Positions 26,145-34,828 of a stretch of DNA of 64,000 nt are shown piece by piece. Origin of the DNA: an uncultured Sphingomonadaceae bacterium (lineage in GTDB: Bacteria; Pseudomonadota; Alphaproteobacteria; Sphingomonadales; Sphingomonadaceae). Below the pieces are notes generated by a model. It did not search any database. It was given only the letters and a program-made list of their open reading frames with translations, and was not told where the DNA came from. A program made the translations under genes and the position numbers. Location: the NCBI GenBank assembly GCA_903871605.1, contig CAIQHF010000014.1, positions 36,917 to 100,916 of the forward strand, in the 5' to 3' direction. Position 1 is the stretch's first letter, and the number at the start of each line of letters is the position of its first letter.

Positions 26145-27536
26145 TCATCTCCGCTGGAATTCGGGTGCGACGAGCAGCAGCGCGAGTTGCTGTTGCGGAG
26201 ACGCGGCAGTCTTGAGCACGTTGACGGTGTCGCGACGCAATGTGCCGGGCAGCAGCGCTGCGATGGTTGATTCGTCCATCGCGGCAGGCGACGCGGCCTT
26301 CGAAGCGATCTGGTTCGCTATATCGAACCGCCGCATCAACTCGTCGGACGCCGCCCAGGTCTGCTGCGTGTCCGCCCACCCCGCGGGCGAGCCAGACTGC
26401 CAGACGGGTTGCCCCAAATGCTGGAGTATCTGCGCCGACATGGCGAGCGTGGTGGGGTCCGGATTGATGGCGCGCCACGTCGATATCGTCCAGTCCCAGG
26501 GCGATTTGAACTTACCCGCGGGGGCTGCCCAGCTCTCGGGCGCGGCGATCAGGGCGCGATAGACCGTCTTCAGATCGCCACCGCTCGTCTGAAACGCCGC
26601 AGCGAGCCTGTTCACGAGCGCCGGCGACGGCGTATCGGTGACGAAATGCACGGCAAGCTTCGTCGCGATATGGCGCGCGGTCTCGGGGCGCAGCGCGACG
26701 TCGGCCAGCACCGCCTGACCCTGTTCGGCCTGACCGTCTGCGTATCGACGACCCAATATGGTTCGTTCGCCCGGTTCGTGGATGTCGGCGTCGTAAACGG
26801 GTTCGCCATAGACGCCGGGAAGCTGTCCGCCCGCACCGGTGCCAACGATCGTGCGGCCGGTCAGCGCCCGCGCGAACTCGGCGACGTCCGCCTGGGTATA
26901 GCCGGAGCGAACCCCGAGCGTATGAAGTTCGAGAATTTCGCGCGCGAGATTCTCGTTGATACCGATCGCGCGCCGCGCGAAGCGCTTTCCCGAGGGGCTG
27001 TTCGGACCGACCGAGACCGACTGGTCGAGATAGCTCAGCATCGCCGGATGCCCCTCGACCGCGACCAGCAGGTCGCTGAACCGGCCCATGATATTGGGGC
27101 GGATCGCCTCGAATTCGAACGGGCCCGCGGTTGCCAGCAGATCGCCCTTGTTGGTCGATACGGCAAAGTGGTTGGACCAGAAATGGACCAGACGCTCGGC
27201 AAATGGCGTGTCGCTCTGCACCGCCGCCGCAATCCGTGCGGCGACCTGGTCGTTCATCATCTGCCGGATGCTGACGTTCATCGCGCGCGCATCGGCCATC
27301 GCCTGCGGGCTCGCATCGCTTCTCGCGGCACGCTGGGCGTCGCGAATGCTCTTTATCTCGGCCGTGGCCTGGCGATAACTTGGAGCGGCGGCGATCGCCG
27401 GCGGCCGAACGTCGAAACGGTCAAGCTGCGCCGAAAGCCATTCCTGTGGATCCGAGACGGCAGGATCCTGCGGCCGAGCGCCGAGGCCGAACCGGTTGAG
27501 CGCTATGCTCTGCATGTACGCCGTGCTGATCGCCAT
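26145..27536 (-). CDS. DUF1800 family protein
   Basis: A 463-aa DUF1800 protein, partner of the downstream DUF1501 gene. Landmarks are ALNRFGLGARPQD at the N-terminus, LVHFWSNHFAVST, NENLAREILELHTLGV, YTQADVAEFARALTG and KLAVHFVTDTPSPALV. No signal peptide is obvious, so if the complex is exported it may travel with its Tat-exported partner; this is conjecture. Genes follow with 4 bp spacing and are surely one operon. The family is common in bacteria with extracellular or cell-surface polymers, but the molecular role is unknown. Confidence 0.87.
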   Translation of the reverse strand: MAISTAYMQSIALNRFGLGARPQDPAVSDPQEWLSAQLDRFDVRPPAIAAAPSYRQATAEIKSIRDAQRAARSDASPQAMADARAMNVSIRQMMNDQVAARIAAAVQSDTPFAERLVHFWSNHFAVSTNKGDLLATAGPFEFEAIRPNIMGRFSDLLVAVEGHPAMLSYLDQSVSVGPNSPSGKRFARRAIGINENLAREILELHTLGVRSGYTQADVAEFARALTGRTIVGTGAGGQLPGVYGEPVYDADIHEPGERTILGRRYADGQAEQGQAVLADVALRPETARHIATKLAVHFVTDTPSPALVNRLAAAFQTSGGDLKTVYRALIAAPESWAAPAGKFKSPWDWTISTWRAINPDPTTLAMSAQILQHLGQPVWQSGSPAGWADTQQTWAASDELMRRFDIANQIASKAASPAAMDESTIAALLPGTLRRDTVNVLKTAASPQQQLALLLVAPEFQRR

Positions 27537-27706
27537 GCATTTTGGGTAGGGCGTTTGATCATGAAGCTCAAATTAAAGCGGGTTCACGCGCCTCGACTCG
27601 CCTAATTCTCCGCTCATCCTGCCGCGGCCGATTGTGCGAGGCAGAAACAATGCTAATCGATCGGAACCGCGTCGGCTTCACCATCAAAGAAGGAATAACC
27701 TTGGTC

Positions 27707-28900
27707 ATGGGAGGTCGCGCGAAGCCCCGGCGTGTGCTCATCATCGTCGAAAATCTCCCGGTGCCGTTCGATCGTCGCGTCTGGATGGAGGCGACGACCC
27801 TCCAGCAGGCGGGCTATCACGTTTCGATCATCTGCCCGGTCGGCAAGGGGTTCGAGGCGCGTCGGGAGACGCTCGACGGCATCCACATCTACCGCCATCC
27901 GCTTCCGCGCGAGGGCAATGGCCTGTTCGGCTACATCGCCGAATATGGCGCGGCGCTGTTCTGGGAACTTTGGCTGGCCCTGCGGATCGCATTCACGCGC
28001 GGCTTCGACGTCATCCACGCCTGCAATCCGCCCGACCTCATCTTCCTCGTCGCCGCCGTCTTCCGCCTGTTCGGAAAGAAATTCCTGTTCGATCATCACG
28101 ATCTCTGTCCCGAATTGTTCGAGACCAAGTTCGGCAATCGAGGGCCGCAATATAAGGCGATGGTGCTTGCCGAGCGCCTGACGTTCGGGCTCGCCTCGGT
28201 GTCGATCGCGACCAACGAGAGCTACCGGCAGATCGCGATCGAGCGCGGTCACATGCCGCCCGATCGGGTCTTCGTCGTGCGGTCCGGTCCCAATCTCGAC
28301 AAGGTCAAGCCCGGGCCCGCCGTGCCCGCGCTCAAGCAGGGCAAGCCGCTGCTGGTCGGCTATGTCGGCGTGATCGGTCGACAGGAAGGGCTCGATTTGC
28401 TCGTCGAGGCGGCGGCCTGGCTACGCGCGCAGGGCAGGGCGGCCCTCCATTATGGAATCGTCGGCGGCGGCCCGGAGTTGGAGGCGATCAAGGCCTATGC
28501 GAGCGCGCAAGGCGTCGCGGACCTTTTCACCTTCACGGGGCGCGCGCCCGATGCGCTGCTGATGGACATGCTCAACACCGCCGACATCTGCGTCAATCCG
28601 GATCGCGTCGATGCGATGAACGACCTCTCCACGATGAACAAGATCATGGAATATATGGCGTTGGGCAAGCCGATCGTGCAGTTCGAGGTCAAGGAAGGGC
28701 GGTTCTCCGCCGGGGACTCGTCGCTCTATGCCAAGCCCAACGACCCGGTCGACTTCGCGCGCAAGATCGCCGAGCTCGCCGATGATCCGGCCAAGCGCGC
28801 CGAGATGGGCGCTTTCGGATTCCGGCGGGTCCACGATCATCTCGGCTGGGAGCATGAGCGGCCCAAGTTGCTCGCCGCCTATGATGCGGTCTTCTCCTAG
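27707..28900 (+). CDS. Family 4 glycosyltransferase
   Basis: A 397-aa family 4 glycosyltransferase of GT-B fold. The N-terminus RVLIIVENLPVPFDRRVWMEA is a typical WbuB-like opening, and the donor domain shows LLVGYVGVIGRQEGLDLLVEAA, YGIVGGGPELEAIKAY, and the E-x7-E type NKIMEYMALGKPIV. It begins at ATG 27707; an ATG at 27650 and a TTG at 27701 (better spaced from AAGGA) are alternatives. It is 18 bp upstream of the PL5-like gene on the same strand, probably in one operon. It should extend the lipid-linked repeat unit. Confidence 0.88.
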   Translation: MGGRAKPRRVLIIVENLPVPFDRRVWMEATTLQQAGYHVSIICPVGKGFEARRETLDGIHIYRHPLPREGNGLFGYIAEYGAALFWELWLALRIAFTRGFDVIHACNPPDLIFLVAAVFRLFGKKFLFDHHDLCPELFETKFGNRGPQYKAMVLAERLTFGLASVSIATNESYRQIAIERGHMPPDRVFVVRSGPNLDKVKPGPAVPALKQGKPLLVGYVGVIGRQEGLDLLVEAAAWLRAQGRAALHYGIVGGGPELEAIKAYASAQGVADLFTFTGRAPDALLMDMLNTADICVNPDRVDAMNDLSTMNKIMEYMALGKPIVQFEVKEGRFSAGDSSLYAKPNDPVDFARKIAELADDPAKRAEMGAFGFRRVHDHLGWEHERPKLLAAYDAVFS

Positions 28901-28918
28901 ATTCCCGCCGGCAAGGCG

Positions 28919-30157
28919 GTGACGTCGCTCTTATCCCGCGGGCAAGTGGCGGCCCTATCGGTCTTGCTCTGCCTTTTCGTGGCGGAGGCGCTTCTGGTCT
29001 CGGGCCCGGTCGGCCGGATATTGGCGATACGAAGCCTGCATATGCTTCGTGGAGGCGGCGATGTCATGCCACTGGCCGCGCCCTTCGACGTGACGGCACG
29101 GCGATCGCTCGTGGCGGTTCGTGATCTGCACTTCGGCCAATGCCGGACACCGCCCGTACCCGAGCGTGACTCGCAGCCGATCCCGCGCTTCTACGTCGAC
29201 GACAAGCAATCGGTCAGGGACCCGGAGAAATGGGCGGAAGGGGCAAGGCTGGTCCGTCCGTTACGCGTCTTCGGCAACGAGCTTGCGACGATGACATCCG
29301 ACGATCTGGCGGACCGCGTGCCCGACCAGACGCGCCGCGACTGCATGATGCGCTATCTCGAGAGCTGGTCGCAGGCCGGGGCGCAGACCGGCAGGATGAA
29401 CTACATGACGTCGAGCAATCGGGCCTGGTTCGTGATCATCGATGCGGCCACCGCACTGATCGCGCTCAAGCAGGATCGAGCGATCATGCCGGAACGCGCG
29501 GCGCCGATCGAACATTGGCTCGCGGCGCTGGCCTGGTCCGTGTTGAAGACCGATGACCAGCTGATGCGGCGGATCAAGCGCACCCCGCGCTATCCCAACA
29601 ACCATATCTATTGGGCCGGCGCCGCGGCAGTCGCGGCGGCGGTGGCGGCGCAGGATCCCGCTCTGTTTCTGCGGGGTGTCACCGCGGGGAGGCTTGGTCT
29701 GATGCAGGTCGACCGCGACGGTCTTCTGTCGGGCGAGTTATGGCGTGGTCAGCGCAGTTATGGCTATACCTTATGGGGCGCCGGCCCATTGGTGCTGATC
29801 ATTCGCTTCGCCAAGGCCAACGGTATCGACCTCACGCCGCTCAACGATCATGCCTTGGCGCGCTTCGGCGATGCGATCGTGCGCGCACCCCACACGCCCG
29901 CCTTGTTCGAGGCGCGCGCAGGTGCAACGCAGCTGGGCATGAGAGAATGGCCGCGCCAAGCGGGTGATGTGCAATTTGCCGATGTGTTTCTCGGGCTCGA
30001 CGAGAACGCCGCGATCGAGCGAGCGGTCGCGCCATATCGTCCGATCTTCAGTCAAATGCTCGGCGGCAACCTGACCGCTCTCTATGCGCCGCCCGCGATA
30101 GCGCGGAGCGCGGCGCTCCATCCATCCGCGACGCCGCTCCCCCAGCCACCGCTATAA
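28919..30157 (+). CDS. Alginate lyase family protein (PL5/AlgL-like)
   Basis: A 412-aa protein of the alginate lyase (AlgL, PL5) fold. A hydrophobic N-terminal segment (about 10-32) exports or anchors it. The central toroid segments include MTSSNRAWFVIIDAATAL, PNNHIYWAGAAAVA (His229, matching the catalytic-type His of AlgL) and DGLLSGELWRGQRSYGYTLWGAGPL (268-291), matching the AlgL stretch that ends in a catalytic Tyr. The GTG start has AAGG upstream. In alginate loci AlgL clears misdirected polymer from the periplasm; a matching editing role on a mannuronate- or uronate-containing EPS is likely here. Substrate is inference. Confidence 0.82.
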   Translation: MTSLLSRGQVAALSVLLCLFVAEALLVSGPVGRILAIRSLHMLRGGGDVMPLAAPFDVTARRSLVAVRDLHFGQCRTPPVPERDSQPIPRFYVDDKQSVRDPEKWAEGARLVRPLRVFGNELATMTSDDLADRVPDQTRRDCMMRYLESWSQAGAQTGRMNYMTSSNRAWFVIIDAATALIALKQDRAIMPERAAPIEHWLAALAWSVLKTDDQLMRRIKRTPRYPNNHIYWAGAAAVAAAVAAQDPALFLRGVTAGRLGLMQVDRDGLLSGELWRGQRSYGYTLWGAGPLVLIIRFAKANGIDLTPLNDHALARFGDAIVRAPHTPALFEARAGATQLGMREWPRQAGDVQFADVFLGLDENAAIERAVAPYRPIFSQMLGGNLTALYAPPAIARSAALHPSATPLPQPPL

Positions 30158-30180
30158 TGCACGCCGCAGAGCGAGGCTGG

Positions 30181-31452
30181 TCAAGGCAGGCTGTTGATCG
30201 CCGCGATGCGAACGCCGGCGAGCCCCAGCGTGGCGGCGTCGCCCCGCGCGTCGACCACGAGATCGAAATCGGCCTCTTGCAACTGCTCGGGCGTGCGGAG
30301 CAACAGGCTGGTCATTTCGGGCAGGTGCGCGAAGGAATAGCCCAGATTCTGGCCGGTCAGCGCCGATGGCTCGAGCTGCGGATCCCAGATTTTGAGATCG
30401 TAGCCGCCCTGGAGCAGCCGCCGCGCCAGATCGACATAGGGGCTCTCACGCAGATCGTCGCTGTTCGCCTTGAAGGCGAGGCCGTTAAGCAGGATCTTGG
30501 CAGCCGGCGCCACGCCGTCGGTCGCGCGTTCGTAGAGATAGCGCTTGTGCGCGTCGTTGCTGCGCATGATCGCATCGAGCACGAAGGTTTCGGCGCCGAC
30601 CTCGTTCGACAAATAGGTCAGCGCGCGCACGTCCTTGGGCAGGCAGGAACCGCCGAATGCGCCGCCGGGGCGCAGATAATAAGGCGAAATGTTGAGCTTG
30701 GTGTCCGAGATGAAGATCTCATGCACGGTCTTTGCGCTGACGCCCTCGCGGCCACAGATACGGCCGATCTCGTTGGCGAAGGCGACCTTGAGCGCGTGGA
30801 AGCTGTTGTCGACGAACTTGGTGATTTCGGCCTCGCGATAGCCGACATAGAATCGCGGCGCCTCGATCGCGCCGTACAATTCATCGACGGTGGCAGAGGG
30901 TTTGCCGTCGACCGTTCCCACCACGATCTTTGGTGGCGCGTAATAATCCTTGAGCGCGGTCGATTCGCGCAGGAATTCGGGATTATAGACCAGCTCGACC
31001 GTGTTCGACATGTCGCCGAGAAAGCCCTTGAAGATCGGCGCGATCAGCTTGTCGATCGATCCGGGACGCATCGTCGAGCGATACATCACGGTCAGCGGGC
31101 GCTCGCGCGCGGGGAGTGCTGTGGCGGCGATCGCGATCTGGCGCGAGACCTCGGCGATATAGCCCATATTGTGCGACCCATCGACCGCGCTCGGCGTGCC
31201 GACGCAGACGATCGCGAGCGTGCAATCTGCGAGGCGGTCGCCGATCTCCTGGAATGCCTCGAGCCGGCCCTGCGCGACGCCCTGCGCGAGCAGCGCCTCA
31301 AGCCCCGGCTCGTAGATCGGGCTCTTTCCCTCGTTGATCATGCGGACCTTGCTGTCGCTGACGTCGATGCCGATCACGTGATGGCCGTCGTTGATCAGGC
31401 ACGCAGCCGATGTGAGGCCGACATAGCCGACGCCGAAAATTGCAACCTTCAA
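30181..31452 (-). CDS. algD: GDP-mannose 6-dehydrogenase-like (AlgD-type) nucleotide-sugar dehydrogenase
   Basis: A 423-aa NAD-dependent nucleotide-sugar dehydrogenase. The Rossmann motif is KVAIFGVGYVGLTSA at the very N-terminus; VYNPEFLRES, FHALKVAFANEIGR and the active-site block GGSCLPKDVRALTY (catalytic Cys) follow. The Leu after the Cys, with the RPGGAFGGSCLPKD context, is characteristic of GDP-mannose dehydrogenase (AlgD) rather than UDP-glucose dehydrogenase, where Phe is usual. The TTG at 31452 with GGGGGAT upstream gives the family-like N-terminus; a GTG 11 codons upstream is also possible. Expected product: GDP-mannuronate, a precursor for the EPS. This separates it from UDP-glucuronate-based polymers, but the call rests on motif resemblance. 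Confidence 0.85.
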   Translation of the reverse strand: MKVAIFGVGYVGLTSAACLINDGHHVIGIDVSDSKVRMINEGKSPIYEPGLEALLAQGVAQGRLEAFQEIGDRLADCTLAIVCVGTPSAVDGSHNMGYIAEVSRQIAIAATALPARERPLTVMYRSTMRPGSIDKLIAPIFKGFLGDMSNTVELVYNPEFLRESTALKDYYAPPKIVVGTVDGKPSATVDELYGAIEAPRFYVGYREAEITKFVDNSFHALKVAFANEIGRICGREGVSAKTVHEIFISDTKLNISPYYLRPGGAFGGSCLPKDVRALTYLSNEVGAETFVLDAIMRSNDAHKRYLYERATDGVAPAAKILLNGLAFKANSDDLRESPYVDLARRLLQGGYDLKIWDPQLEPSALTGQNLGYSFAHLPEMTSLLLRTPEQLQEADFDLVVDARGDAATLGLAGVRIAAINSLP

Positions 31453-31581
31453 GCGATTATCCCCCGCTGGATCGTCCGTTCGCACGGACGCTGAAACTAT
31501 GCCGCAGTTGCGAACGGCGCCAGCGGAATCGATCCGCCATGGCCGATCCGTCCGAACGGGATCGTGCCGATCGCGCGTGCG

Positions 31582-32634
31582 TCAGTGTGGCGCCTTCCGG
31601 ATCCCGTCGAACAGGCCAAGGTTCGGTACCAGTGGCGCACCCGATGCCTGTTTGGCATCGATCTCGCTCGCGGTCGCTTGCGCGAGCCTGGCGCGCCTGG
31701 TCCATCCGGGGTGGCTGGGGCTTGCGAGAATGCCCAGGCCGTGATCCCGGCCGAAGCGCCGCCAGAAATCCGCCGCTTTGTGATAGTCGTAGCCGGCGCG
31801 GGCCATCAGATAGAGATCGGTATAGTCCGCCTCGATTTCGGATTCCCTCGTCCCGACCGCACCTGCCTCGATCCGCCCCTTGCGCAGCCCGGCCGCGGGA
31901 TGATCGTGATGGACATTATGCGCGGTTTCGTGCCCGAGCACGACCGCGAGCTCGTCGTCGTCCCTCGCGTAGCGGACCATATCGATCGTGATCGTGGCGG
32001 CGACGCCGTCCGCGTAGGAGTCGAACCCCGGCGCCAGGGAAAGGTCGGTGCGCGAGGCGCAGCCGATGGCCGGCACCAGCGCGAGGTCGAGCGTCTTGCC
32101 GCCGCGGTTGACCGAGACGATCGTCCTGCCCCTGGCCATAGCGGCATCCATCGCGGCCGAAAACGCGTCGATCCGCGCCGTGCTCGCGGGTTGCTGCGCG
32201 ATCGCGCGCGCAGGCTCGACGACGGGCCTCGCGTCGATCGCGGTGATGGCGTCGCCAGCGAGGACGCCCGCGCGTGCGGCGGGGCCGTCGGGAACCACCA
32301 GCATCACGGTATAGCCCGAATCCATCTTGAAGAAGCGGATCGCGGCGGAACGCATGTCGGGCTTATATTCGGTCGGATCCTGAACGACCCAGCCGGCCTC
32401 GGGTTGTAGCGTGTCGCACAGGCCGCGATTGGCGGTCGTCAGGCGATAGCCCACCGAGGCCACCCGCGCCTGTTGGTGCAGCAGTTCGGCAAAGCCCTGA
32501 TCCCACTCGCCCGGGTTCGCGCCGGCGGCGTATGTGGGTGACGCCAGGGCGGTGATCAGAGCGGCGGTGATGGTCGGTCTGCGCAAACGAACCCGATCAA
32601 TTGGGGCGCCCGAAGGCCAGGCGACGACAATCAT
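31582..32634 (-). CDS. M48-type metalloprotease with PDZ domain
   Basis: A 350-aa protein with an N-terminal signal (TITAALITALASPTYA), a PDZ-like segment (about 95-185, VVPDGPAARAGVLAGDAI) and an M48 zinc-protease block HETAH (235-239) with a downstream EIEAD (266-270) carrying the third ligand. It is probably periplasmic. The start at 32634 follows the annotation logic, but a TTG nearer the signal is possible. It lies between the AlgD-type gene and a small secreted-protein gene on the same strand. No specific EPS role is shown; envelope quality control is a guess from the family. Confidence 0.82.
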   Translation of the reverse strand: MIVVAWPSGAPIDRVRLRRPTITAALITALASPTYAAGANPGEWDQGFAELLHQQARVASVGYRLTTANRGLCDTLQPEAGWVVQDPTEYKPDMRSAAIRFFKMDSGYTVMLVVPDGPAARAGVLAGDAITAIDARPVVEPARAIAQQPASTARIDAFSAAMDAAMARGRTIVSVNRGGKTLDLALVPAIGCASRTDLSLAPGFDSYADGVAATITIDMVRYARDDDELAVVLGHETAHNVHHDHPAAGLRKGRIEAGAVGTRESEIEADYTDLYLMARAGYDYHKAADFWRRFGRDHGLGILASPSHPGWTRRARLAQATASEIDAKQASGAPLVPNLGLFDGIRKAPH

Positions 32635-32734
32635 GACGCGCGCGCCATGATGTGCAAGCGCAGTGCGCACACAAAATTACGGCGAGGCAACTTGCGTTGC
32701 CCCGCCGCCAATCTGCCGATTCGGTTGCTAGCGA

Positions 32735-33013
32735 TTAATTGCCGCCGGGGCTGCTCGCATTGTGGTGGCTGTTGTGAACGCCGGCGTAGATGCCAGCACC
32801 GGCAGCGGCGCCGGCGAGAACGGCGAGCGCGACCGTGCCGGGCGCGACGTCGCTGACGTGACGGCCCTTGCCCTTGGTGACGCGCGTGCCGGTCGGAAGG
32901 GACCGAAGCACCGAGAAGCTGGTGTTCGACGCGCGCACCGGGCTCGCCTGCACGGCGGTTGCAGTCAGCGAGACGGCGAGCAATGCCATCGTAGCAATTC
33001 CGAACTTCATCAT
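32735..33013 (-). CDS. Small secreted/membrane protein of unknown function
   Basis: A 92-aa protein with a clear signal peptide (MMKFGIATMALLAVSLTATA, cleavage after VQA), a short polar region rich in Thr/Lys, a single hydrophobic stretch (VALAVLAGAAAGAGIYAGV) and a tail with three His (HNSHHNASSPGGN). GGAGGACACC precedes the ATG pair, a strong ribosome binding site. No family was recognised. It is the first gene of the minus-strand unit with the M48 protease and faces the priming transferase across a 372-bp divergent region. Confidence 0.72.
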   Translation of the reverse strand: MMKFGIATMALLAVSLTATAVQASPVRASNTSFSVLRSLPTGTRVTKGKGRHVSDVAPGTVALAVLAGAAAGAGIYAGVHNSHHNASSPGGN

Positions 33014-33385
33014 GGTGTCCTCCTTTACCGAACCTGAATCGGGTAATGCTGCGATGCCACAGCGCCCCGCTTCCGTCAACCATCCGATCGGCGGCGCTTC
33101 CGACCGATTATGGTGTGCCACTGTAATATCGCCGAAAATCAATTACTTCGTGGTTAATGGGCCACAGCGCTCGCCGGCGGCCCAAGATCCGAGTCCATAG
33201 GCAGACTATGCGTTTATTGCGTAGGAAGGATCGACTCGCCTTGTCGTTGCTTCGCTTTGACATCGTGTCAACGCCGCGGTGCGGCTACTTGTCTCGATTA
33301 GGGAGATTCTTCGTGACGCGCTGATTTGCTGTGCTGCAAGATTAGCGGTACGAAGACTCGGCGGTCGGCCATCTTGGGGGGCGAC
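33014..33385. other. 372-bp divergent intergenic region between secreted protein and priming transferase
   Basis: No gene is seen here. It holds the ribosome binding site of the minus-strand secreted protein at its left end and a GGGGGG-containing site before the GTG of the transferase at its right end. A perfect 6-3-6 palindrome lies at 33257-33271. The left third is comparatively AT-rich (about 33115-33165), which would suit promoters, but I could not place a convincing -35/-10 pair. Confidence 0.6.
33257..33271. promoter_or_regulatory. Perfect 15-bp palindrome, candidate operator
   Basis: TTGACATCGTGTCAA is a 6-3-6 inverted repeat about 115 bp upstream of the priming-transferase start, in the divergent intergenic region. 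Its left arm is also a perfect sigma70 -35 hexamer, but no matching -10 lies at 16-18 bp on either strand. An operator for an EPS regulator is the simplest reading. Confidence 0.45.
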
Positions 33386-34807
33386 GTGAACGTTTTGGGG
33401 AACAACGTGAACGTTATCGCGGATCGGGCTGTCTGGGGAGATGCGTCGGCATCGCCGACCATGCCCCAGATCCCGCCGCGGCGGGATCGCCTGCGGCTCG
33501 GCCTTCAATTCTCGTTGATCGCGATCGACATGGTCGGGCTGGCGACCGGCGACCTGCTCGCTCACTTTGTCTGGCTCGGCCCCGGCGCCTGGCCCCATGC
33601 GCTGGACAGCATAGCGGCGTTCCTGCCGCTCTATCTGCTCGCCGGCATCTACAGCGGCGCTTTCTCGTCCAGCGTCCTGTCCGATGCGCGGCGCAGCATG
33701 GTGCGCGGCTTCCGGACCGTGGTGCTGACCTGTCTCGGGGTGGTGCTCGTCGGCTTCTTCCTCAAGGCCGGCGACCAGATCTCCCGCGTCGCGCTGCTGA
33801 TGAGCGGCGTGTTCGGCGCTACTCTGGTGGTGACGATGCGCCCGATCTTCTATTATTGGGCGAAGCGCTGCTACGGCACGCTGCTCTATAGCGAAGTGTT
33901 GCTGCTCGACGATTGTCGCTGCGACGCCCCTCGCGGCGTGTTCGTGCTCGATGCGGCGAAGGTGGGATTGCGTTGCGATCTGCGCGATCCGCACATGCTC
34001 GATCGGATCGGGCGGCTACTCGCACCTGCCGACCGGGTCATCGTCGCATGCGCGGTCGAGCGGCGTCGCGACTGGGCGATGATGCTCAAGGGCGCCAACA
34101 TCCGCGCCGAGATCATGAGTGGCGAACTGACGCCGCTGGGCCCGCTGGGCACGGGTCGCTTCGACGGCGGCTCGACCGTGATCGTCGCCGCCGGCTCGCT
34201 CGACATCCGCCAGGGCATGATGAAGCGCGCGCTCGATTTCGGGCTGGCGCTGGTCGCGCTGATCATGCTCTCGCCGCTGCTGGTCGCGGTCGCCGTCGCG
34301 ATCCGGCTCGACAGCTCGGGTCCGGTCTTCTTCGAACAGCGCCGCGTCGGGCGTGGCAACCGCCAGTTCGGCATGTTCAAATTCCGCAGCATGCGAACCG
34401 AGAATTGCGACCAGCACGGCGGACGCTCGACGATGCGCGACGACGATCGGATTACGCGCGTCGGCCGCTTCATCCGCTCGACCAGCATCGACGAGCTGCC
34501 GCAACTGCTGAACATCCTCAAGGGCGACATGAGCTTCGTCGGGCCCCGGCCGCATGCGCTGGGCTCGCTGGCGGGCGAACTGCTGTTCTGGGAGGTGGAC
34601 GAGCGCTATTGGCATCGCCACGCCTGCAAACCCGGATTGACCGGGCTCGCGCAGGTGAGGGGGTTTCGCGGCGCGACGCATTCGCAATCGGATCTCGTCA
34701 ACCGCCTCCAGGCCGATCTCGAATATCTGGCAGGGTGGACGATCTGGCGCGACGTCTCGATCCTGCTCGCGACCGTCCGCGTGGTGGTGCACCGCAACGC
34801 CTATTGA
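33386..34807 (+). CDS. Undecaprenyl-phosphate sugar phosphotransferase (priming transferase, WbaP/GelB-type)
   Basis: A 473-aa polyisoprenyl-phosphate hexose-1-phosphate transferase that starts EPS repeat-unit synthesis at the inner membrane. An N-terminal group of four to five membrane segments is followed by a degenerate nucleotide-binding linker and the C-terminal bacterial sugar transferase domain: KRALDFGLALVALIMLSPLL, GPVFFEQRRVGRGNRQFGMFKFRSM, STSIDELPQLLNILKGDMSFVGPRP and the final LTGLAQVRGFRG block. The start could be GTG 33386 (GGGGGG upstream) or an in-frame ATG at 33461; the region between holds no conserved sequence. It is the right-hand end of the EPS locus and is transcribed alone from a divergent region. 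Confidence 0.92.
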   Translation: MNVLGNNVNVIADRAVWGDASASPTMPQIPPRRDRLRLGLQFSLIAIDMVGLATGDLLAHFVWLGPGAWPHALDSIAAFLPLYLLAGIYSGAFSSSVLSDARRSMVRGFRTVVLTCLGVVLVGFFLKAGDQISRVALLMSGVFGATLVVTMRPIFYYWAKRCYGTLLYSEVLLLDDCRCDAPRGVFVLDAAKVGLRCDLRDPHMLDRIGRLLAPADRVIVACAVERRRDWAMMLKGANIRAEIMSGELTPLGPLGTGRFDGGSTVIVAAGSLDIRQGMMKRALDFGLALVALIMLSPLLVAVAVAIRLDSSGPVFFEQRRVGRGNRQFGMFKFRSMRTENCDQHGGRSTMRDDDRITRVGRFIRSTSIDELPQLLNILKGDMSFVGPRPHALGSLAGELLFWEVDERYWHRHACKPGLTGLAQVRGFRGATHSQSDLVNRLQADLEYLAGWTIWRDVSILLATVRVVVHRNAY

Positions 34808-34828
34808 GCGCCCGCGGTCACCCCGCGC

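Noticed and set aside
33257-33262. TTGACA as a sigma70 -35 box
   Set aside because: No suitable -10 lies 16-18 bases downstream on either strand; it is better explained as one arm of the palindrome.
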